This document shows, one piece after another, positions 17,228-27,854 of a DNA stretch of 64,000 bases. The DNA lies in assembly GCF_006539165.1 (NCBI RefSeq), contig NZ_BJMM01000013.1:62001-126000 (forward strand). The letters run 5' to 3'. Below the pieces are notes generated by a model, which was not told the origin of the DNA, made no database searches, and was given only the letters and a program-made list of their open reading frames with translations. The stretch is from Streptomyces cacaoi. GTDB lineage: Bacteria > Actinomycetota > Actinomycetes > Streptomycetales > Streptomycetaceae. The position numbers and the translations under genes were made by a program. Within the stretch, counting starts at the first letter, position 1. Every line of letters begins with the position of its first letter.

Positions 17228-18046
17228 ATGGACCAGAAGAACAGCACACAGCCAGCCGGGACGTCCGCGACGGCACCGACGACCAGCCCGGGCGCACAGC
17301 GGCGCATCCTGGTCGTGGAGGACGACCCGACCATCGTCGATGCCCTGGCCCGGCGGCTGCGCGCGGAGGGCTTCCAGGTGCAGACGGCCGGGGACGGTCC
17401 GGCGGCCGTGGAGACCGCCGAGGCGTGGCAGCCCGATCTGCTGGTCCTGGACGTCATGCTGCCCGGGTTCGACGGCCTGGAGGTCTGCCGCCGGGTGCAG
17501 GCGCAGCGTCCCGTCCCGGTGCTGATGCTGACGGCGCGGGACGACGAGACGGACATGCTGGTCGGCCTCGGAGTCGGTGCGGACGACTACATGACCAAGC
17601 CGTTCTCCATGCGTGAGGTCGCCGCCCGGGTGCATGTGCTGCTGCGCCGGGTCGAGCGGGCGACGCTGGCCGCGCACACGCCGCGCAGCGGGATACTCAG
17701 GCTCGGCGAGCTGGAGATCGACCACGCGCAGCGCCGGGTGCGGGTCACCGGGGCCGATGTGCACCTGACGCCCACGGAGTTCGATCTGCTGGTCTGCCTG
17801 GCGCACTCGCCCCGCGCCGTGCTCTCCCGCGAACAGCTGCTCGCCGAGGTCTGGGACTGGGCCGACGCCTCCGGCACCCGCACCGTCGACAGCCACATCA
17901 AGGCGCTGCGCCGCAAGATCGGGGCCGAGCGGATCCGCACCGTGCACGGCGTCGGCTACGCGCTGGAGACCCCGGCACCGTCCGGTACGCCGGGTGCGCC
18001 CGGTGCCGCCCCGCCGGTGACCGGTGCCGCCGCAGAGAGCTCCTGA
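17228..18046 (+). CDS. OmpR-family response regulator
   Basis: A 272-residue transcription regulator. The receiver domain has ILVVEDDPTIVDAL (acidic pocket), LLVLDVMLPGFDGL (phospho-acceptor Asp), the conserved Thr in LMLTARDD and the Lys in YMTKPFSMRE. The winged-helix DNA-binding domain reads LTPTEFDLLVCLAHSPRAVLSREQLL and TVDSHIKALRRKIG with the terminal IRTVHGVGYAL. Short Ala/Pro/Thr-rich tails flank both ends. It is 23 bases upstream of its cognate histidine kinase gene, and the pair reads as an operon. The signal sensed is unknown. Gene order (lon, this pair, kgd) matches what I recall of Streptomyces coelicolor. Confidence 0.95.
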   Translation: MDQKNSTQPAGTSATAPTTSPGAQRRILVVEDDPTIVDALARRLRAEGFQVQTAGDGPAAVETAEAWQPDLLVLDVMLPGFDGLEVCRRVQAQRPVPVLMLTARDDETDMLVGLGVGADDYMTKPFSMREVAARVHVLLRRVERATLAAHTPRSGILRLGELEIDHAQRRVRVTGADVHLTPTEFDLLVCLAHSPRAVLSREQLLAEVWDWADASGTRTVDSHIKALRRKIGAERIRTVHGVGYALETPAPSGTPGAPGAAPPVTGAAAESS

Positions 18047-18069
18047 GCACGGCGGAGAGGACGTCCCAG

Positions 18070-19218
18070 GTGCCCGGGTTGCCCGGTTCTGCGCAGGGCG
18101 GACGGTGGTGGACGGCGGTGCGGCGGTGGTGCGGCAGGACGTGGTCGCGCCTGTGGGAGGCCCTGCGCCCCCTGGATCCGTACCGCTCGGTGAAGGCGGC
18201 GCTCGGCGCGCTCGTGATCGTCTCGGTGGTCATCACGACGCTGCTGGCGCTGTTCGCGATGCGCTCGGCCACCGAGCTGCGCGTGATCACCATCATCTCG
18301 ATCGTGGCCTCGCTGCTGATCACCCAGTTCGTCGCACAGTCGCTGACGGCTCCGCTGGACGAGATGACCCATGCGGCCAAGGCCATGGCGCACGGCGACT
18401 ACTCGCGCCGGGTGCGGGGCGGACGGCGCGACGAGTTCGGTCAGCTGGCGGAGAACTTCAACCGCATGGCGGCCGATCTGGAGGCCGTCGACCGGCACCG
18501 CAAGGAGCTGGTGGCCAACGTCTCGCACGAGCTGCGGACGCCCATCGCGGGGCTGCGCGCGGTGCTGGAGAACGTCGTCGACGGGGTGTCGGACGCCGAT
18601 CCGGAGACGATGCGCACCGCGCTGCACCAGACGGAGCGGCTCGGCCGGCTCGTCGACCATCTGCTGGACCTCTCGCGGCTGGACAACGGCGTGGTGCCGC
18701 TGCACTCGCGGCGGTTCGAGGTGTGGCCGTATCTGGCGGGGGTGCTCAAGGAGGCCAACATGAGCAAGGGCTCCGGGCACGCGCGTACGGATGTGCATCT
18801 GCATCTGGACGTCTCGCCGCCGGAGCTGACCGCGTACGCGGACCCCGAACGTCTGCACCAGGTGGTCGCCAACCTGATAGACAACGCGGTCAAGCACAGC
18901 CCGCAGCACGGCCGCGTCACCGTGCGGGCCCGCCCCGGGGACCCGGCCACCGGAGCCGGCGCCCTGGAGGTCGACGTGCTGGACGAGGGCCCCGGGATAC
19001 CGGAGTCGGAGCGGCACCGGGTGTTCGAGCGGTTCAGCCGCACCCAGACCTCCGAGGTGGCCAGGGGCCCGGGCGGCAACACCGGCGGCACGGGGCTGGG
19101 GCTGGCCATCGCGCGCTGGGCGGTCGATCTGCACGGGGGCTGGATCCGGGTGGCCGAATCCCCCCGGGGGTGCCGGATCCAGGTCACTCTTCCGGGGGTC
19201 GGCGGGGCCGCGGGGTGA
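18070..19218 (+). CDS. Sensor histidine kinase, cognate of the OmpR-type regulator
   Basis: A 382-residue membrane kinase. Two hydrophobic segments (LGALVIVSVVITTLLALFAM and ITIISIVASLLITQFVA) are separated by only a few residues, so it has almost no extracytoplasmic sensor and may sense the membrane itself. A HAMP region follows, then HisKA with the phospho-accepting His in VANVSHELRTPIAG, and HATPase_c with N-box NLIDNAVKHSPQHG, DEGPGIPE and GTGLGLAIARWAVDLHGG. The GTG start follows a GGAGAGG ribosome binding site at good distance, 23 bases after the regulator stop. Confidence 0.95.
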   Translation: MPGLPGSAQGGRWWTAVRRWCGRTWSRLWEALRPLDPYRSVKAALGALVIVSVVITTLLALFAMRSATELRVITIISIVASLLITQFVAQSLTAPLDEMTHAAKAMAHGDYSRRVRGGRRDEFGQLAENFNRMAADLEAVDRHRKELVANVSHELRTPIAGLRAVLENVVDGVSDADPETMRTALHQTERLGRLVDHLLDLSRLDNGVVPLHSRRFEVWPYLAGVLKEANMSKGSGHARTDVHLHLDVSPPELTAYADPERLHQVVANLIDNAVKHSPQHGRVTVRARPGDPATGAGALEVDVLDEGPGIPESERHRVFERFSRTQTSEVARGPGGNTGGTGLGLAIARWAVDLHGGWIRVAESPRGCRIQVTLPGVGGAAG

Positions 19219-19583
19219 CGTAGGGTCGAGGGGGCGCGGCAGCCCGTGGGCGCCGCCGGCGTCCGCGGCTGCGGGAGCTTCCACGGCCCCCAGCCGCCCC
19301 GCGGATCCGCCTGCTCCGCGCGTGGAGCGGGGAGCACGGAGCCGGGGCCGCGCGGCCCCGGAGGTCCGCCCTCGGACGGGTCGCGGACGCGCGGGAGCCG
19401 CACACGGTTGCAGCGCTCGCGCAAAACCGTGAGTGATTCCCGCCAAAACTTCGGCCGAAACCGCGTCCGCGATGTGACGTACGTGACCAAGGGGTAGCCC
19501 GGACTCCACCAATCGTCCGGAGAGGCGTAGCCTTTATTTCCGCTGTCCACCACCCAAGGAAGCGGAAGAGGGCGGTTGCCGCC
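19219..19583. other. Intergenic region upstream of kgd
   Basis: About 365 bases without a gene. Notable points are a small ACGTACGT palindrome within GTGACGTACGTGAC (near 19475) and a less GC-rich stretch containing TAGCCTTTATTT (near 19528), about 50 bases before the kgd start, that may hold the -10 region. No -35 box is clear. Confidence 0.4.
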
Positions 19584-22500
19584 GTGTCGTCACAGTCCCC
19601 CAACAGCTCATCGAGCACCTCGGTCGAACGCAAGGAGGGCCAGGGCAAAGACCCTGCCTCCACCTTCGGCGCCAACGAGTGGCTCGTCGACGAGATCTAC
19701 CAGCAGTACCTCCAGGACCCCAACTCGGTAGACCGAGCCTGGTGGGACTTCTTCGCTGACTACCAGCCGGAGTCCTCGGACGGGGCCAAGGCACCGAACG
19801 GCGCGGCGACGCCACGGGATGCCGCGCCGGTGGCGAAGCCGCCGGCACCCGCGCAGCAGGCGCCCGCGAGCGCCCCCGCGCAGCCCGCGGCACCGGCGCA
19901 GCCCGCCGCACCCGCGCAGCAGGCCGCGCCCGCGCAGCCCGCTCAGCAGGGCGCGGCGCAGCCCCAGGCCGCCGCACAGCCCAAGGCGGCGCAGCCGAAG
20001 GCCGCCAAGGCCGACGCCGGGCAGGCCCAGGCCCAGGCCCAGACTGAAGGCCCCGAGTACGTGACCCTGCGCGGTCCCTCCGCCGCGGTCGCGAAGAACA
20101 TGAACGCCTCGCTGGAGCTGCCGACGGCCACGTCCGTGCGCGCGGTGCCGGTGAAGCTGCTGTTCGACAACCGCATCGTCATCAACAACCACCTCAAGCG
20201 TGCCCGCGGCGGCAAGGTGTCCTTCACGCACCTGATCGGCTACGCCATGGTGCAGGCGCTGAAGGCGATGCCGGCCATGAACCACGCGTTCACGGAGAAG
20301 GACGGCAAGCCCACCCTCATCAAGCCGGACCACGTGAACCTCGGTCTGGCCATCGACCTGGTGAAGCCGAACGGCGAGCGTCAGCTGGTCGTCGCCGGCA
20401 TCAAGAAGGCCGAGACGCTGACCTTCTTCGAGTTCTGGCAGGCGTACGAGGACATCGTCCGCCGCGCCCGGAACAACAAGCTGACGAGGGAGGACTTCTC
20501 CGGCGTCACCTGCTCGCTGACCAACCCCGGCGGCATCGGCACCGTCCACTCCGTGCCGCGTCTGATGCCCGGCCAGGGTCTGATCATGGGCGTCGGCGCC
20601 ATGGAGTACCCGGCGGAGTTCCAGGGCACCTCGCAGGACACCCTCAACCGGCTCGGCGTCTCCAAGGTGATGACGCTGACGAGCACCTACGACCACCGCG
20701 TCATCCAGGGTGCCGCCTCCGGCGAGTTCCTGCGCAAGGTCTCCCAGCTGCTGCTGGGCGAGGACGACTTCTACGACGAGATCTTCAAGGCCCTGCGCAT
20801 CCCGTACGAGCCCGTGCGCTGGATGCAGGACATCGACGCCTCGCACGACGACGACGTCACCAAGGCCGCCCGCGTCTTCGACCTGATCCACTCCTACCGG
20901 GTGCGCGGCCACATCATGGCCGACACCGACCCGCTGGAGTACAAGCAGCGCAAGCACCCCGACCTCGACATCACCGAGCACGGCCTCACCCTGTGGGACC
21001 TGGAGCGGGAGTTCGCGGTCGGCGGCTTCGCCGGCAAGTCGATGATGAAGCTGCGCGACATCCTGGGCGTGCTGCGCGACTCGTACTGCCGCACCACCGG
21101 CATCGAGTACATGCACATCCAGGACCCCAAGCAGCGCAAGTGGATCCAGGACCGCATCGAGCGCCCGCATGTGAAGCTGGAGCGCGAGGAGCAGCTGCGC
21201 ATCCTGCGCCGGCTCAACGCGGCCGAGGCGTTCGAGACGTTCCTCCAGACCAAGTACGTGGGCCAGAAGCGCTTCTCGCTGGAGGGCGGCGAGTCCGTCA
21301 TCCCGCTGCTGGACGGCATCATCGACGCCGCGGCCGAGTCCCGGCTGGACGAGTGCGTGGTCGGCATGGCCCACCGCGGCCGGCTGAACGTGCTGGCGAA
21401 CATCGTCGGCAAGCCGTACGCGCAGATCTTCCGGGAGTTCGAGGGCAACCTCGACCCGAAGTCGATGCACGGCTCCGGCGATGTGAAGTACCACCTGGGC
21501 GCCGAGGGCACCTTCACGGGGCTGGACGGCGAGCAGATCAACGTCTCGCTGACGGCCAACCCCTCGCACCTGGAGGCCGTCGACCCGGTGCTGGAGGGCG
21601 TGGCCCGCGCCAAGCAGGACATCATCGGCAAGGGCGGCACGGACTTCACGGTGCTGCCGATCGCGCTGCACGGTGACGCGGCCTTCGCCGGCCAGGGTGT
21701 GGTCGCCGAGACGCTCAACATGTCGCAGCTGCGCGGCTACCGCACCGGCGGCACGATCCACATCGTCATCAACAACCAGGTCGGCTACACCGCGGCCCCC
21801 GAGTCGGCCCGCTCCTCGATGTACTCGACGGACGTGGCGCGGATGATCGAGGCCCCGATCCTGCACGTCAACGGCGACGACCCGGAGGCGGTCGTGCGGG
21901 CCGGGCGGCTGGCGTTCGAGTACCGCCAGGCGTTCAACAAGGACGTGGTCATCGACCTGATCTGCTACCGGCGCCGCGGCCACAACGAGACGGACAACCC
22001 CTCGTTCACCCAGCCGCTGATGTACCGCCTCATCGACAAGAAGCGCTCGGTGCGCAAGCTGTACACCGAGTCGCTGATCGGCCGGGGCGACATCACGCTG
22101 GAGGAGGCCGAGCAGGCGCTCCAGGACTTCCAGGGCCAGCTGGAGAAGGTCTTCACGGAGGTCCGGGACGCCACCACGGCACCGGCGGAGACCGAAGTGC
22201 CCGCGCCGCAGGCCGAGTTCCCGGTGCACGTGGACACCGGCGTCGGCCAGGAGGTCGTCAAGCGGATCGCCGAGTCGCAGGTGAACATCCCCGAGCGGAT
22301 CACCGTCCACCCGCGTCTCCAGCCGCAGTTGCAGCGCCGCGCCCAGATGGTCGAGGACGACACGATCGACTGGGCGATGGGCGAGACGCTGGCCGTCGGC
22401 TCGCTGCTGATGGAGGGCACGCCGGTGCGGCTGTCCGGCCAGGACTCCCGCCGCGGCACCTTCGGCCAGCGGCACGCGGTCCTGCTGGACCAGGAGACCG

Positions 22501-23417
22501 GCGACGACTACACGCCGCTGCTGTACCTCTCGGAGGACCAGGCCCGCTACACCGTCTACGACTCGCTGCTGAGCGAGTACGCGGCGATGGGCTTCGAGTA
22601 CGGCTACTCGCTGGCCCGTCCCGAGGCGCTGGTGATGTGGGAGGCGCAGTTCGGCGACTTCGCCAACGGCGCGCAGACGGTCATCGACGAGTTCATCTCC
22701 TCGGCCGAGCAGAAGTGGAACCAGACCTCCGGTGTCACCCTGCTCCTGCCGCACGGTTACGAGGGCCAGGGCCCGGACCACTCCTCGGCCCGGATCGAGC
22801 GGTTCCTCCAGCTGTGCGCGCAGAACAGCATGACCGTGGCGATGCCGTCGCTGCCGTCGAGCTACTTCCATCTGCTGCGCTGGCAGGTGCACAACCCGCA
22901 CCACAAGCCGCTGGTCGTCTTCACGCCGAAGTCGATGCTGCGGATGAAGGCGGCGTCCTCGAAGGCGGAGGAGTTCACCTCCGGCGGCTTCCGCCCGGTC
23001 ATCGGTGACTCCTCGGTCGACCCGGCGAACGTCCGCAAGGTCGTCTTCTGCTCCGGCAAGGTCTACTACGACCTCGACGCCGAGCGGACCAAGCGCGGGA
23101 TCACCGACACCGCGATCATCCGGCTGGAGCGGCTGTACCCGCTGCCCGGCAAGGAGATCCAGGCCGAGATGGCGCGCTACAGCAACGCCGAGAAGTACGT
23201 GTGGGCCCAGGAGGAGCCGGCCAACCAGGGCGCGTGGCCGTTCATCGCGCTCAACCTGGTCGACCACCTGGACCTGATCATCGGCTCGGAGCCGGTGCCG
23301 AACGCGGACCGGCTGCGCCGCGTCTCCCGTCCGTCCTCGTCCTCGCCCGCCGTGGGCTCGGGCAAGCGGCACGCGGAGGAGCAGGCCCAGCTGATCCAGG
23401 AGGTCTTCGCGATCTGA
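19584..23417 (+). CDS. kgd: Multifunctional 2-oxoglutarate decarboxylase/dehydrogenase E1-E2o fusion
   Basis: Large TCA-cycle protein (1277 residues) of the actinobacterial Kgd/OdhA type, which joins an E2-type succinyltransferase core to a thiamine-diphosphate E1. Order: short N-terminal helix segment ([16 protein letters not shown], about 30-50) typical of E1o; Ala/Pro/Gln-rich linker (about 70-155); E2-like acyltransferase domain (about 155-395) with active-site DHRVIQGA near residue 370; and E1 domain (about 440 to end) with [24 protein letters not shown] and [18 protein letters not shown]. It makes succinyl-CoA with E2p/E3 partners encoded elsewhere, or succinic semialdehyde by decarboxylation. 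No lipoyl domain is present. The GTG start is the one that includes the conserved N-terminal helix. Regulation by GarA/OdhI-type FHA proteins is known for the family, but no such gene is in view. Confidence 0.96.
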   Translation: MSSQSPNSSSSTSVERKEGQGKDPASTFGANEWLVDEIYQQYLQDPNSVDRAWWDFFADYQPESSDGAKAPNGAATPRDAAPVAKPPAPAQQAPASAPAQPAAPAQPAAPAQQAAPAQPAQQGAAQPQAAAQPKAAQPKAAKADAGQAQAQAQTEGPEYVTLRGPSAAVAKNMNASLELPTATSVRAVPVKLLFDNRIVINNHLKRARGGKVSFTHLIGYAMVQALKAMPAMNHAFTEKDGKPTLIKPDHVNLGLAIDLVKPNGERQLVVAGIKKAETLTFFEFWQAYEDIVRRARNNKLTREDFSGVTCSLTNPGGIGTVHSVPRLMPGQGLIMGVGAMEYPAEFQGTSQDTLNRLGVSKVMTLTSTYDHRVIQGAASGEFLRKVSQLLLGEDDFYDEIFKALRIPYEPVRWMQDIDASHDDDVTKAARVFDLIHSYRVRGHIMADTDPLEYKQRKHPDLDITEHGLTLWDLEREFAVGGFAGKSMMKLRDILGVLRDSYCRTTGIEYMHIQDPKQRKWIQDRIERPHVKLEREEQLRILRRLNAAEAFETFLQTKYVGQKRFSLEGGESVIPLLDGIIDAAAESRLDECVVGMAHRGRLNVLANIVGKPYAQIFREFEGNLDPKSMHGSGDVKYHLGAEGTFTGLDGEQINVSLTANPSHLEAVDPVLEGVARAKQDIIGKGGTDFTVLPIALHGDAAFAGQGVVAETLNMSQLRGYRTGGTIHIVINNQVGYTAAPESARSSMYSTDVARMIEAPILHVNGDDPEAVVRAGRLAFEYRQAFNKDVVIDLICYRRRGHNETDNPSFTQPLMYRLIDKKRSVRKLYTESLIGRGDITLEEAEQALQDFQGQLEKVFTEVRDATTAPAETEVPAPQAEFPVHVDTGVGQEVVKRIAESQVNIPERITVHPRLQPQLQRRAQMVEDDTIDWAMGETLAVGSLLMEGTPVRLSGQDSRRGTFGQRHAVLLDQETGDDYTPLLYLSEDQARYTVYDSLLSEYAAMGFEYGYSLARPEALVMWEAQFGDFANGAQTVIDEFISSAEQKWNQTSGVTLLLPHGYEGQGPDHSSARIERFLQLCAQNSMTVAMPSLPSSYFHLLRWQVHNPHHKPLVVFTPKSMLRMKAASSKAEEFTSGGFRPVIGDSSVDPANVRKVVFCSGKVYYDLDAERTKRGITDTAIIRLERLYPLPGKEIQAEMARYSNAEKYVWAQEEPANQGAWPFIALNLVDHLDLIIGSEPVPNADRLRRVSRPSSSSPAVGSGKRHAEEQAQLIQEVFAI

Positions 23418-23447
23418 TCTCCGCTCCGGCGTGGCCGGACACACGGG

Positions 23448-23480
23448 AGGGCCCCGGTACCCGCGCGGTACCGGGGCCCT
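23448..23480. terminator. Strong bidirectional hairpin between kgd and the minus-strand block
   Basis: A perfect 14-bp inverted repeat (AGGGCCCCGGTACC, 23448-23461, with 23467-23480) with a five-base loop, extendable by three more pairs including a wobble. It lies 31 bases after the kgd stop and 39 bases beyond the 3' end of the convergent TPR gene, so it can end both transcripts. Confidence 0.9.
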
Positions 23481-23518
23481 TCCGTCGGTGCGCCGTGTGG
23501 GGCGCCGCGCGGCCCGGT

Positions 23519-26500
23519 TCAGCCGAGGTACGGCTCGAAGTCCCAGTAGGGACGGGTGCGCCGGCGGGCTGCCAGGGTGTGGCTGTGCTGGGCGCCGAGG
23601 GAGCGGGTGAACCGCTCCAGGGCGTCCTCCTCGATGGCGGCGGCCTCCTCGCGGCGGCGCAGCGCACGCAGATCGGCGGCATTGGCGATCATCGCGGCCA
23701 GGGTGAGCGGATGGTCCTCGCCGAGCGAGACGCGGGCCCGGCGCGCGGTGTCGGCGCTCAGCTCGCAGGCGTCGTCCAGCGCCTCGCTCAGATTGCGCCC
23801 GCCGCTGGTGTTGAGGGCGCAGCCCAGGGTGGCCGGATGGTCGGGGCCGAGCAGCGCGGTGAGTCCGGCCAGCGCCTGCTCGAACATGTTGAGCGCGCCG
23901 CCCCTGTTGCCCTCGGCCTGGAGGACGAGGCCCGCGTTGGACTGCATTCCGGTGGGTAGCGGATGGGCCGGGCCGAGCAGCGCCCGGTAGCCGTCCTCGG
24001 CCTCGGTCAGCAGGGCGCGCGCCTCGTCGAGGGAGCCGTGTTCGCGCAGGAAGTTGCCGTAGTCGGTGAGCAGCGCGAGCGTCGAGTAGTGGCCGCGGCC
24101 GTGCACCTGCTCCTGCCGCTCCAGGAGGGTGGCCATGGCGGTGGCCAGGTCCTGGTGCGGTGCGCCGGCGCGGCGGCGGCACAGCAGAAGGCTGTGCTGG
24201 GCCATGAGCGTGTGCGGGTGCTGGGCGCCGAGCACCTGGACGTGCAGCCGCATGCCCAGCTCCTGGCGGGCCAGCGCCTCCTGGTAGCGGCCCATCAGCC
24301 GCAGGTCGCGGGCGCAGGCGTTGCCGGAGGAGAGGGTGCTGGGGTGCCGGACACCGAGCACCTGTTCGCGCTTGCGGAAGATCTCCAGGTCGGTGGTGTA
24401 GGCGTCCTCGTACCGGCCGAGGAGCCGCAGGCCGACGGCGAGGTTGTGCTGGGCCAGCAGGCTCGTCCACTCCTCGGCCCCGTACAGCCGGCCGCAGACC
24501 TCGACGACCTCCTCCTGGAGCTCCAGGGCCTCGTCGTACTGGCCGAGCATGCGCAGATCGGCGGCGAGGCAGCTGGTGGCCTCCATGAGGATCTCCTCGC
24601 CGGCGGCGGGGAGTTCACGCAGCCGCTCCAGCCGGGCGCCGTCCAGATGGCGTGCCTCGTGGAAGCGGCCGGCGAAGCGCAGCAGATTGCCCTGGAGGGT
24701 GGTGAGGGCCATGAGCGTGGGCGCGTCGGCCGCCATGAAGCTCTCCCACTCGGCGCGCAGGCTCTCGGCCAGCTCGGCGCCCTGGGTGTACTCGCCGCTG
24801 GCGTAGCAGTAGCGCAGACAGTTGAGCAGCATCTTGTGGACGCGGCGTTCCTGGCTGGCGGGGGCGGCGGAGGCCAGCAGGTGCGGGAGGATCTCGGCGT
24901 ACCGGCCCCACTGGCGGCTGTCGTTGGGGGCACCGGGATCGGCCTCCACGAGGAGCCGGTGCACGATCTCGCGGTACTCGTCGCGGCGGTCGCGGGTGAG
25001 GTCGCCGATGACGCCGTGCACCACGTGGTGCATGTGGACGGAGTCCACGCTCTGGTCGTCGTCGACGGAGGGCCCGCGCCGGCCCTCGCCGCGGAGGGGA
25101 GGGCGCATCTCGCGGGTGAGCACCGAGTAGTTGACGAGGGAGTCCAGCGCGCGGGCCCAGGCGGCGCGGTCGGTGCTGAGCCAGCGCAGGTTCTCGGGCA
25201 GTTCGGCGGCGGGGATGCCGCGCGCCAGCCCGAGCGGGATCCGGCCGGGCGCGAACGCGGCGCACAGCGAGAGGAGTTCGACGGTGCGGGGTTCGGAGCC
25301 GCGCAGCTTGTTGAGCAGGATCGACCAGGAGGTGAGCGAGGAGTGCGGGTAGTCGTCCGGCATGGAGGCGGTCTCCATCCGGGTGAGCCCCACGCCGCGG
25401 ACCATGCGCAGATATTCGGGCACGGCCATGCCCTCCTGGCCGAGCCAGGCGGTGGCCTGGGCCAGCTGGAGCGGCAGGTCCTGGAACTCGCCCGCGACCT
25501 GGTCGGCCTCCTCGGGGGTGATGTGCGGGGCGCCGCGCAGCAGATAGCTGGTGGACTCGATACGGCGGAACGCCTCGACGCCGGTGACCTCGGTGATCCG
25601 GTTCCAGGAGCGGTTGCGCGAGGTGATCAGCACATGGCCGGCGCCGCCCTGGGGCAGATAGGTGGCGGCCTCCTCGGGCTCGGCCCAGCCGTCGAAGATG
25701 ATCAGCCAGCGCCCGCTGGGCTCGTTCCTGCGCAGCGCCCGGCGGACGGCGCGGACGCGCTCGCCGACCTCGTTGACGTGGATGTCCAGCTCCGGGGCGA
25801 GTGCGCCGAAGGCGTCGCGCTGGATGTTGCGCTGGTCGCAGTTGACCCACCACACGATGTCGTAGTCGGGCGCGAAGCGATGGGCGTATTCGATGGCGAT
25901 CTGCGTCTTGCCGATACCGGCGAGCCCGGCCAGCGTGCACACGCCGTTGCCGGGCTCGGCGTCCATCAACTGCTGGTGCAGCTCCGTCAGGAGGGTGTCG
26001 CGGCCGGTGAAGCGGCGGTTGCGGCCGGGCACCACGCCCCATACGGCGGGCGGGTCGTTGGGGTAGCGGCTGCCGCCGGCGGCCAGCGAGCGGGTGCGGC
26101 GGTGCACGAGCCCGAGCCGGCGCAGCAGCCGGCGCTCGGCCTCCTCCTCGTCGACGCCGCTGACGTTGACCGGCTCCAGCACGGCCGTGGCGGGCAGCAG
26201 TTCGCGGCTGGTGAGGTTGACGGCGGCGAACCGGTCGGCGTTCTGGCGGACGTAGCCGCGCAGCACCTCGTTCCAGTCGGCCTCCAGGCGGGGCCCGAGC
26301 TGGAAGAAGACATCGCTGATGACGAGCACGACACGGCCTCTGGCCAGCTGGAGGTCGCGCAGCGCCTCCTCCAGGGGGCGCTCGCGGTCGGGGTCCCAGC
26401 GGTGCGGCGTGGTGCGGTGGCCGTGGCTCTCCAGGACCCGGGCGATCCAGTCGCCCCACGAGCGGTGGTGCCCGGGGAAGACGACGACGAAGTGTTCGCC

Positions 26501-26602
26501 CTCGGGAGCGGGTTTGGCCTCCTGGTGCGGTTCCCGCTGGCCGCCCAGCACCGTCTGGCCGGGGTCGGATTCCTGCCGGGCCGGGTCCCGCTGAGCTTCC
26601 AT
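23519..26602 (-). CDS. TIR-like/NB-ARC/TPR STAND protein of the FxSxx-COOH system type
   Basis: A 1027-residue multidomain protein. The N-terminal alpha/beta domain (about 35-160, starting HFVVVFPGHHRSWGDWIARVLESHGH and including VVLVISDVFFQLG) looks like the TIR/SEFIR-like domain of FxsC/FxsT proteins. An NB-ARC NTPase follows, with P-loop LAGIGKTQIAIEYAH (near 222-236), Walker B RWLIIFDGW (near 300) and the sensor GHVLITSRN. A winged-helix segment leads to a long TPR array (about 640-1010) with repeated ALxxQEEVVEVCG/LGxxHPxTL signatures. Such STAND proteins oligomerise on ligand binding. ATG 26602 has a GAGGGAGA ribosome binding site; the frame is open further upstream but that part is Arg-rich. 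It lies 56 bases after the HExxH gene and ends the minus-strand block. Confidence 0.88.
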   Translation of the reverse strand: MEAQRDPARQESDPGQTVLGGQREPHQEAKPAPEGEHFVVVFPGHHRSWGDWIARVLESHGHRTTPHRWDPDRERPLEEALRDLQLARGRVVLVISDVFFQLGPRLEADWNEVLRGYVRQNADRFAAVNLTSRELLPATAVLEPVNVSGVDEEEAERRLLRRLGLVHRRTRSLAAGGSRYPNDPPAVWGVVPGRNRRFTGRDTLLTELHQQLMDAEPGNGVCTLAGLAGIGKTQIAIEYAHRFAPDYDIVWWVNCDQRNIQRDAFGALAPELDIHVNEVGERVRAVRRALRRNEPSGRWLIIFDGWAEPEEAATYLPQGGAGHVLITSRNRSWNRITEVTGVEAFRRIESTSYLLRGAPHITPEEADQVAGEFQDLPLQLAQATAWLGQEGMAVPEYLRMVRGVGLTRMETASMPDDYPHSSLTSWSILLNKLRGSEPRTVELLSLCAAFAPGRIPLGLARGIPAAELPENLRWLSTDRAAWARALDSLVNYSVLTREMRPPLRGEGRRGPSVDDDQSVDSVHMHHVVHGVIGDLTRDRRDEYREIVHRLLVEADPGAPNDSRQWGRYAEILPHLLASAAPASQERRVHKMLLNCLRYCYASGEYTQGAELAESLRAEWESFMAADAPTLMALTTLQGNLLRFAGRFHEARHLDGARLERLRELPAAGEEILMEATSCLAADLRMLGQYDEALELQEEVVEVCGRLYGAEEWTSLLAQHNLAVGLRLLGRYEDAYTTDLEIFRKREQVLGVRHPSTLSSGNACARDLRLMGRYQEALARQELGMRLHVQVLGAQHPHTLMAQHSLLLCRRRAGAPHQDLATAMATLLERQEQVHGRGHYSTLALLTDYGNFLREHGSLDEARALLTEAEDGYRALLGPAHPLPTGMQSNAGLVLQAEGNRGGALNMFEQALAGLTALLGPDHPATLGCALNTSGGRNLSEALDDACELSADTARRARVSLGEDHPLTLAAMIANAADLRALRRREEAAAIEEDALERFTRSLGAQHSHTLAARRRTRPYWDFEPYLG

Positions 26603-26658
26603 GCGCGTATCTCCCTCGTCCACCGGCCGCGTCTTTCCCGAGCGGCTTGCGCAGCAGA

Positions 26659-27843
26659 TTACCGAAAGTGACCAACCTTGCACGTGCCGTCCGCGGGTGC
26701 GGCGGCGCCGGCCGCCGTCGCCGTAAGGCACCCGTGCATACCCTCTACGAACTCTCGCCCCTCGTCCGTCAGTTGGCCATAAGCGCGCAGGGTTCCCAGG
26801 GCTTCTCCGACCTGTGCGCAGTAGGTGTCGCACCGGGCGCGGGCCCGCTCACGGGCCGGCGTGCCGGGTGCCGCGTGCGCCGCGGTACGTGCCCACAGTC
26901 CGGCGAGCGCGAGATGCGCGTAGGTGCCCTGGAGGATCGCGGCGGGCGGCCGCGGATCGGTCCGCCAGCCGACCCGGTGGTACCGGCCGCCGTCCGCGCC
27001 CTGGAGCCGGACCAGTTCACCGAGCACGGCGAGCTTGCTGTGCTGGGTCTCGTGGACGAGGACCTCGGCGAACTCCTCGGCGTCGGCCGGCAGCGTGGTG
27101 AACACGGCCCAGGGCGCCGACCAGCAGGTGACGCTCACCCGGGCACCGGGAGAAGCCGGGGCAGCCGGGGCGGCCGCGGCGGCCGGTGCGAGGGGCACGA
27201 CCGGGACGACGCAGCGGACAAGGGCCGCGATCTCCCGCGCCCGCTCGGGGTCGACGGCGCGCAGCAACTCCAGTGCGCCGGACCACAGTTCACGCCACCC
27301 GGCGGCCTCCTTCGCGCCGAGCGGTCCCGCCGGTGCGAGCCCGGCGAGTGCGCCGCAGCCCGCCAGGTGCGCGTCCGCGTCCGCCAGCACGGCGCCGGAG
27401 CCCGGCAGCCGCAGCGCCTCCGGCGTGCCGGGGGGCGCGTACAGGGGCAGCCGCGCCGCCGAGGCGACCCGCGCGGCCAGGGAGCCGAAACCGGACAGCC
27501 GGCGGGTGAACTCCGCCGCGCCCCGCGCGGCGAGCGCCGAGGCCAGCCACGCGCCGGCGGCCGGATGCCCGAGCGCGTCCCGGACGGCCGCGGCGTCCCG
27601 TGCCTCGGCGCGCTCCAGCAGTGCCCAGTCGCCGTGCACCCGCGCCAGCGCCGCCGCCGGCGCCTCCCGCTCGGCGCGCGTGAGGAGGCTCTTGAGGAGC
27701 AGCAGCCGCAGGCTGTGCAGCCCGTCGCGCAGCAGCGCGGCATCGCCCTGCAACGGACGGGTGCCGCCCCAGGCGCGCAGCCGTTCCCGGGAGACGGCGA
27801 ACGGCGGCAGGGACGACGAGGGCGAGGGGGGTGGTGGCATCAT
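26659..27843 (-). CDS. HExxH-motif putative peptide-modification enzyme (aKG-HExxH hydroxylase type)
   Basis: A 394-residue protein of the HEXXH peptide-modification family found with FxSxx-COOH RiPP systems, some members of which are described as alpha-ketoglutarate-dependent peptide beta-hydroxylases. The motif HETQH lies at about residues 264-268 in AEVLVHETQHSKLAVLGELVRL. A downstream His in ILQGTYAHLALAGLW is a candidate third metal ligand, and RTDPRPP is conserved in the family. The N-terminal 250 residues are Ala/Leu-rich helices with no other recognised motif. There is no signal peptide. Tandem ATGs occur at the start (27843 and 27840), 11 bases after the stop of the small upstream gene, so the two are surely co-expressed. 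It ends in TAA. A zinc protease is the main alternative reading. Confidence 0.8.
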   Translation of the reverse strand: MMPPPPSPSSSLPPFAVSRERLRAWGGTRPLQGDAALLRDGLHSLRLLLLKSLLTRAEREAPAAALARVHGDWALLERAEARDAAAVRDALGHPAAGAWLASALAARGAAEFTRRLSGFGSLAARVASAARLPLYAPPGTPEALRLPGSGAVLADADAHLAGCGALAGLAPAGPLGAKEAAGWRELWSGALELLRAVDPERAREIAALVRCVVPVVPLAPAAAAAPAAPASPGARVSVTCWSAPWAVFTTLPADAEEFAEVLVHETQHSKLAVLGELVRLQGADGGRYHRVGWRTDPRPPAAILQGTYAHLALAGLWARTAAHAAPGTPARERARARCDTYCAQVGEALGTLRAYGQLTDEGREFVEGMHGCLTATAAGAAAPADGTCKVGHFR

Positions 27844-27854
27844 CAAGCGCCGTT

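Noticed and set aside
19608..24470. Very long antisense open frame across kgd and the TPR gene
   Set aside because: It is the antiparallel shadow of kgd with no homology; high GC gives open frames opposite real genes.
26659..27843. Zinc metalloprotease
   Set aside because: HETQH is a metal-binding motif, but the gene sits behind a precursor-like peptide and the sequence matches the HEXXH peptide-modification family, so a modification enzyme is favoured; a protease role is not excluded.
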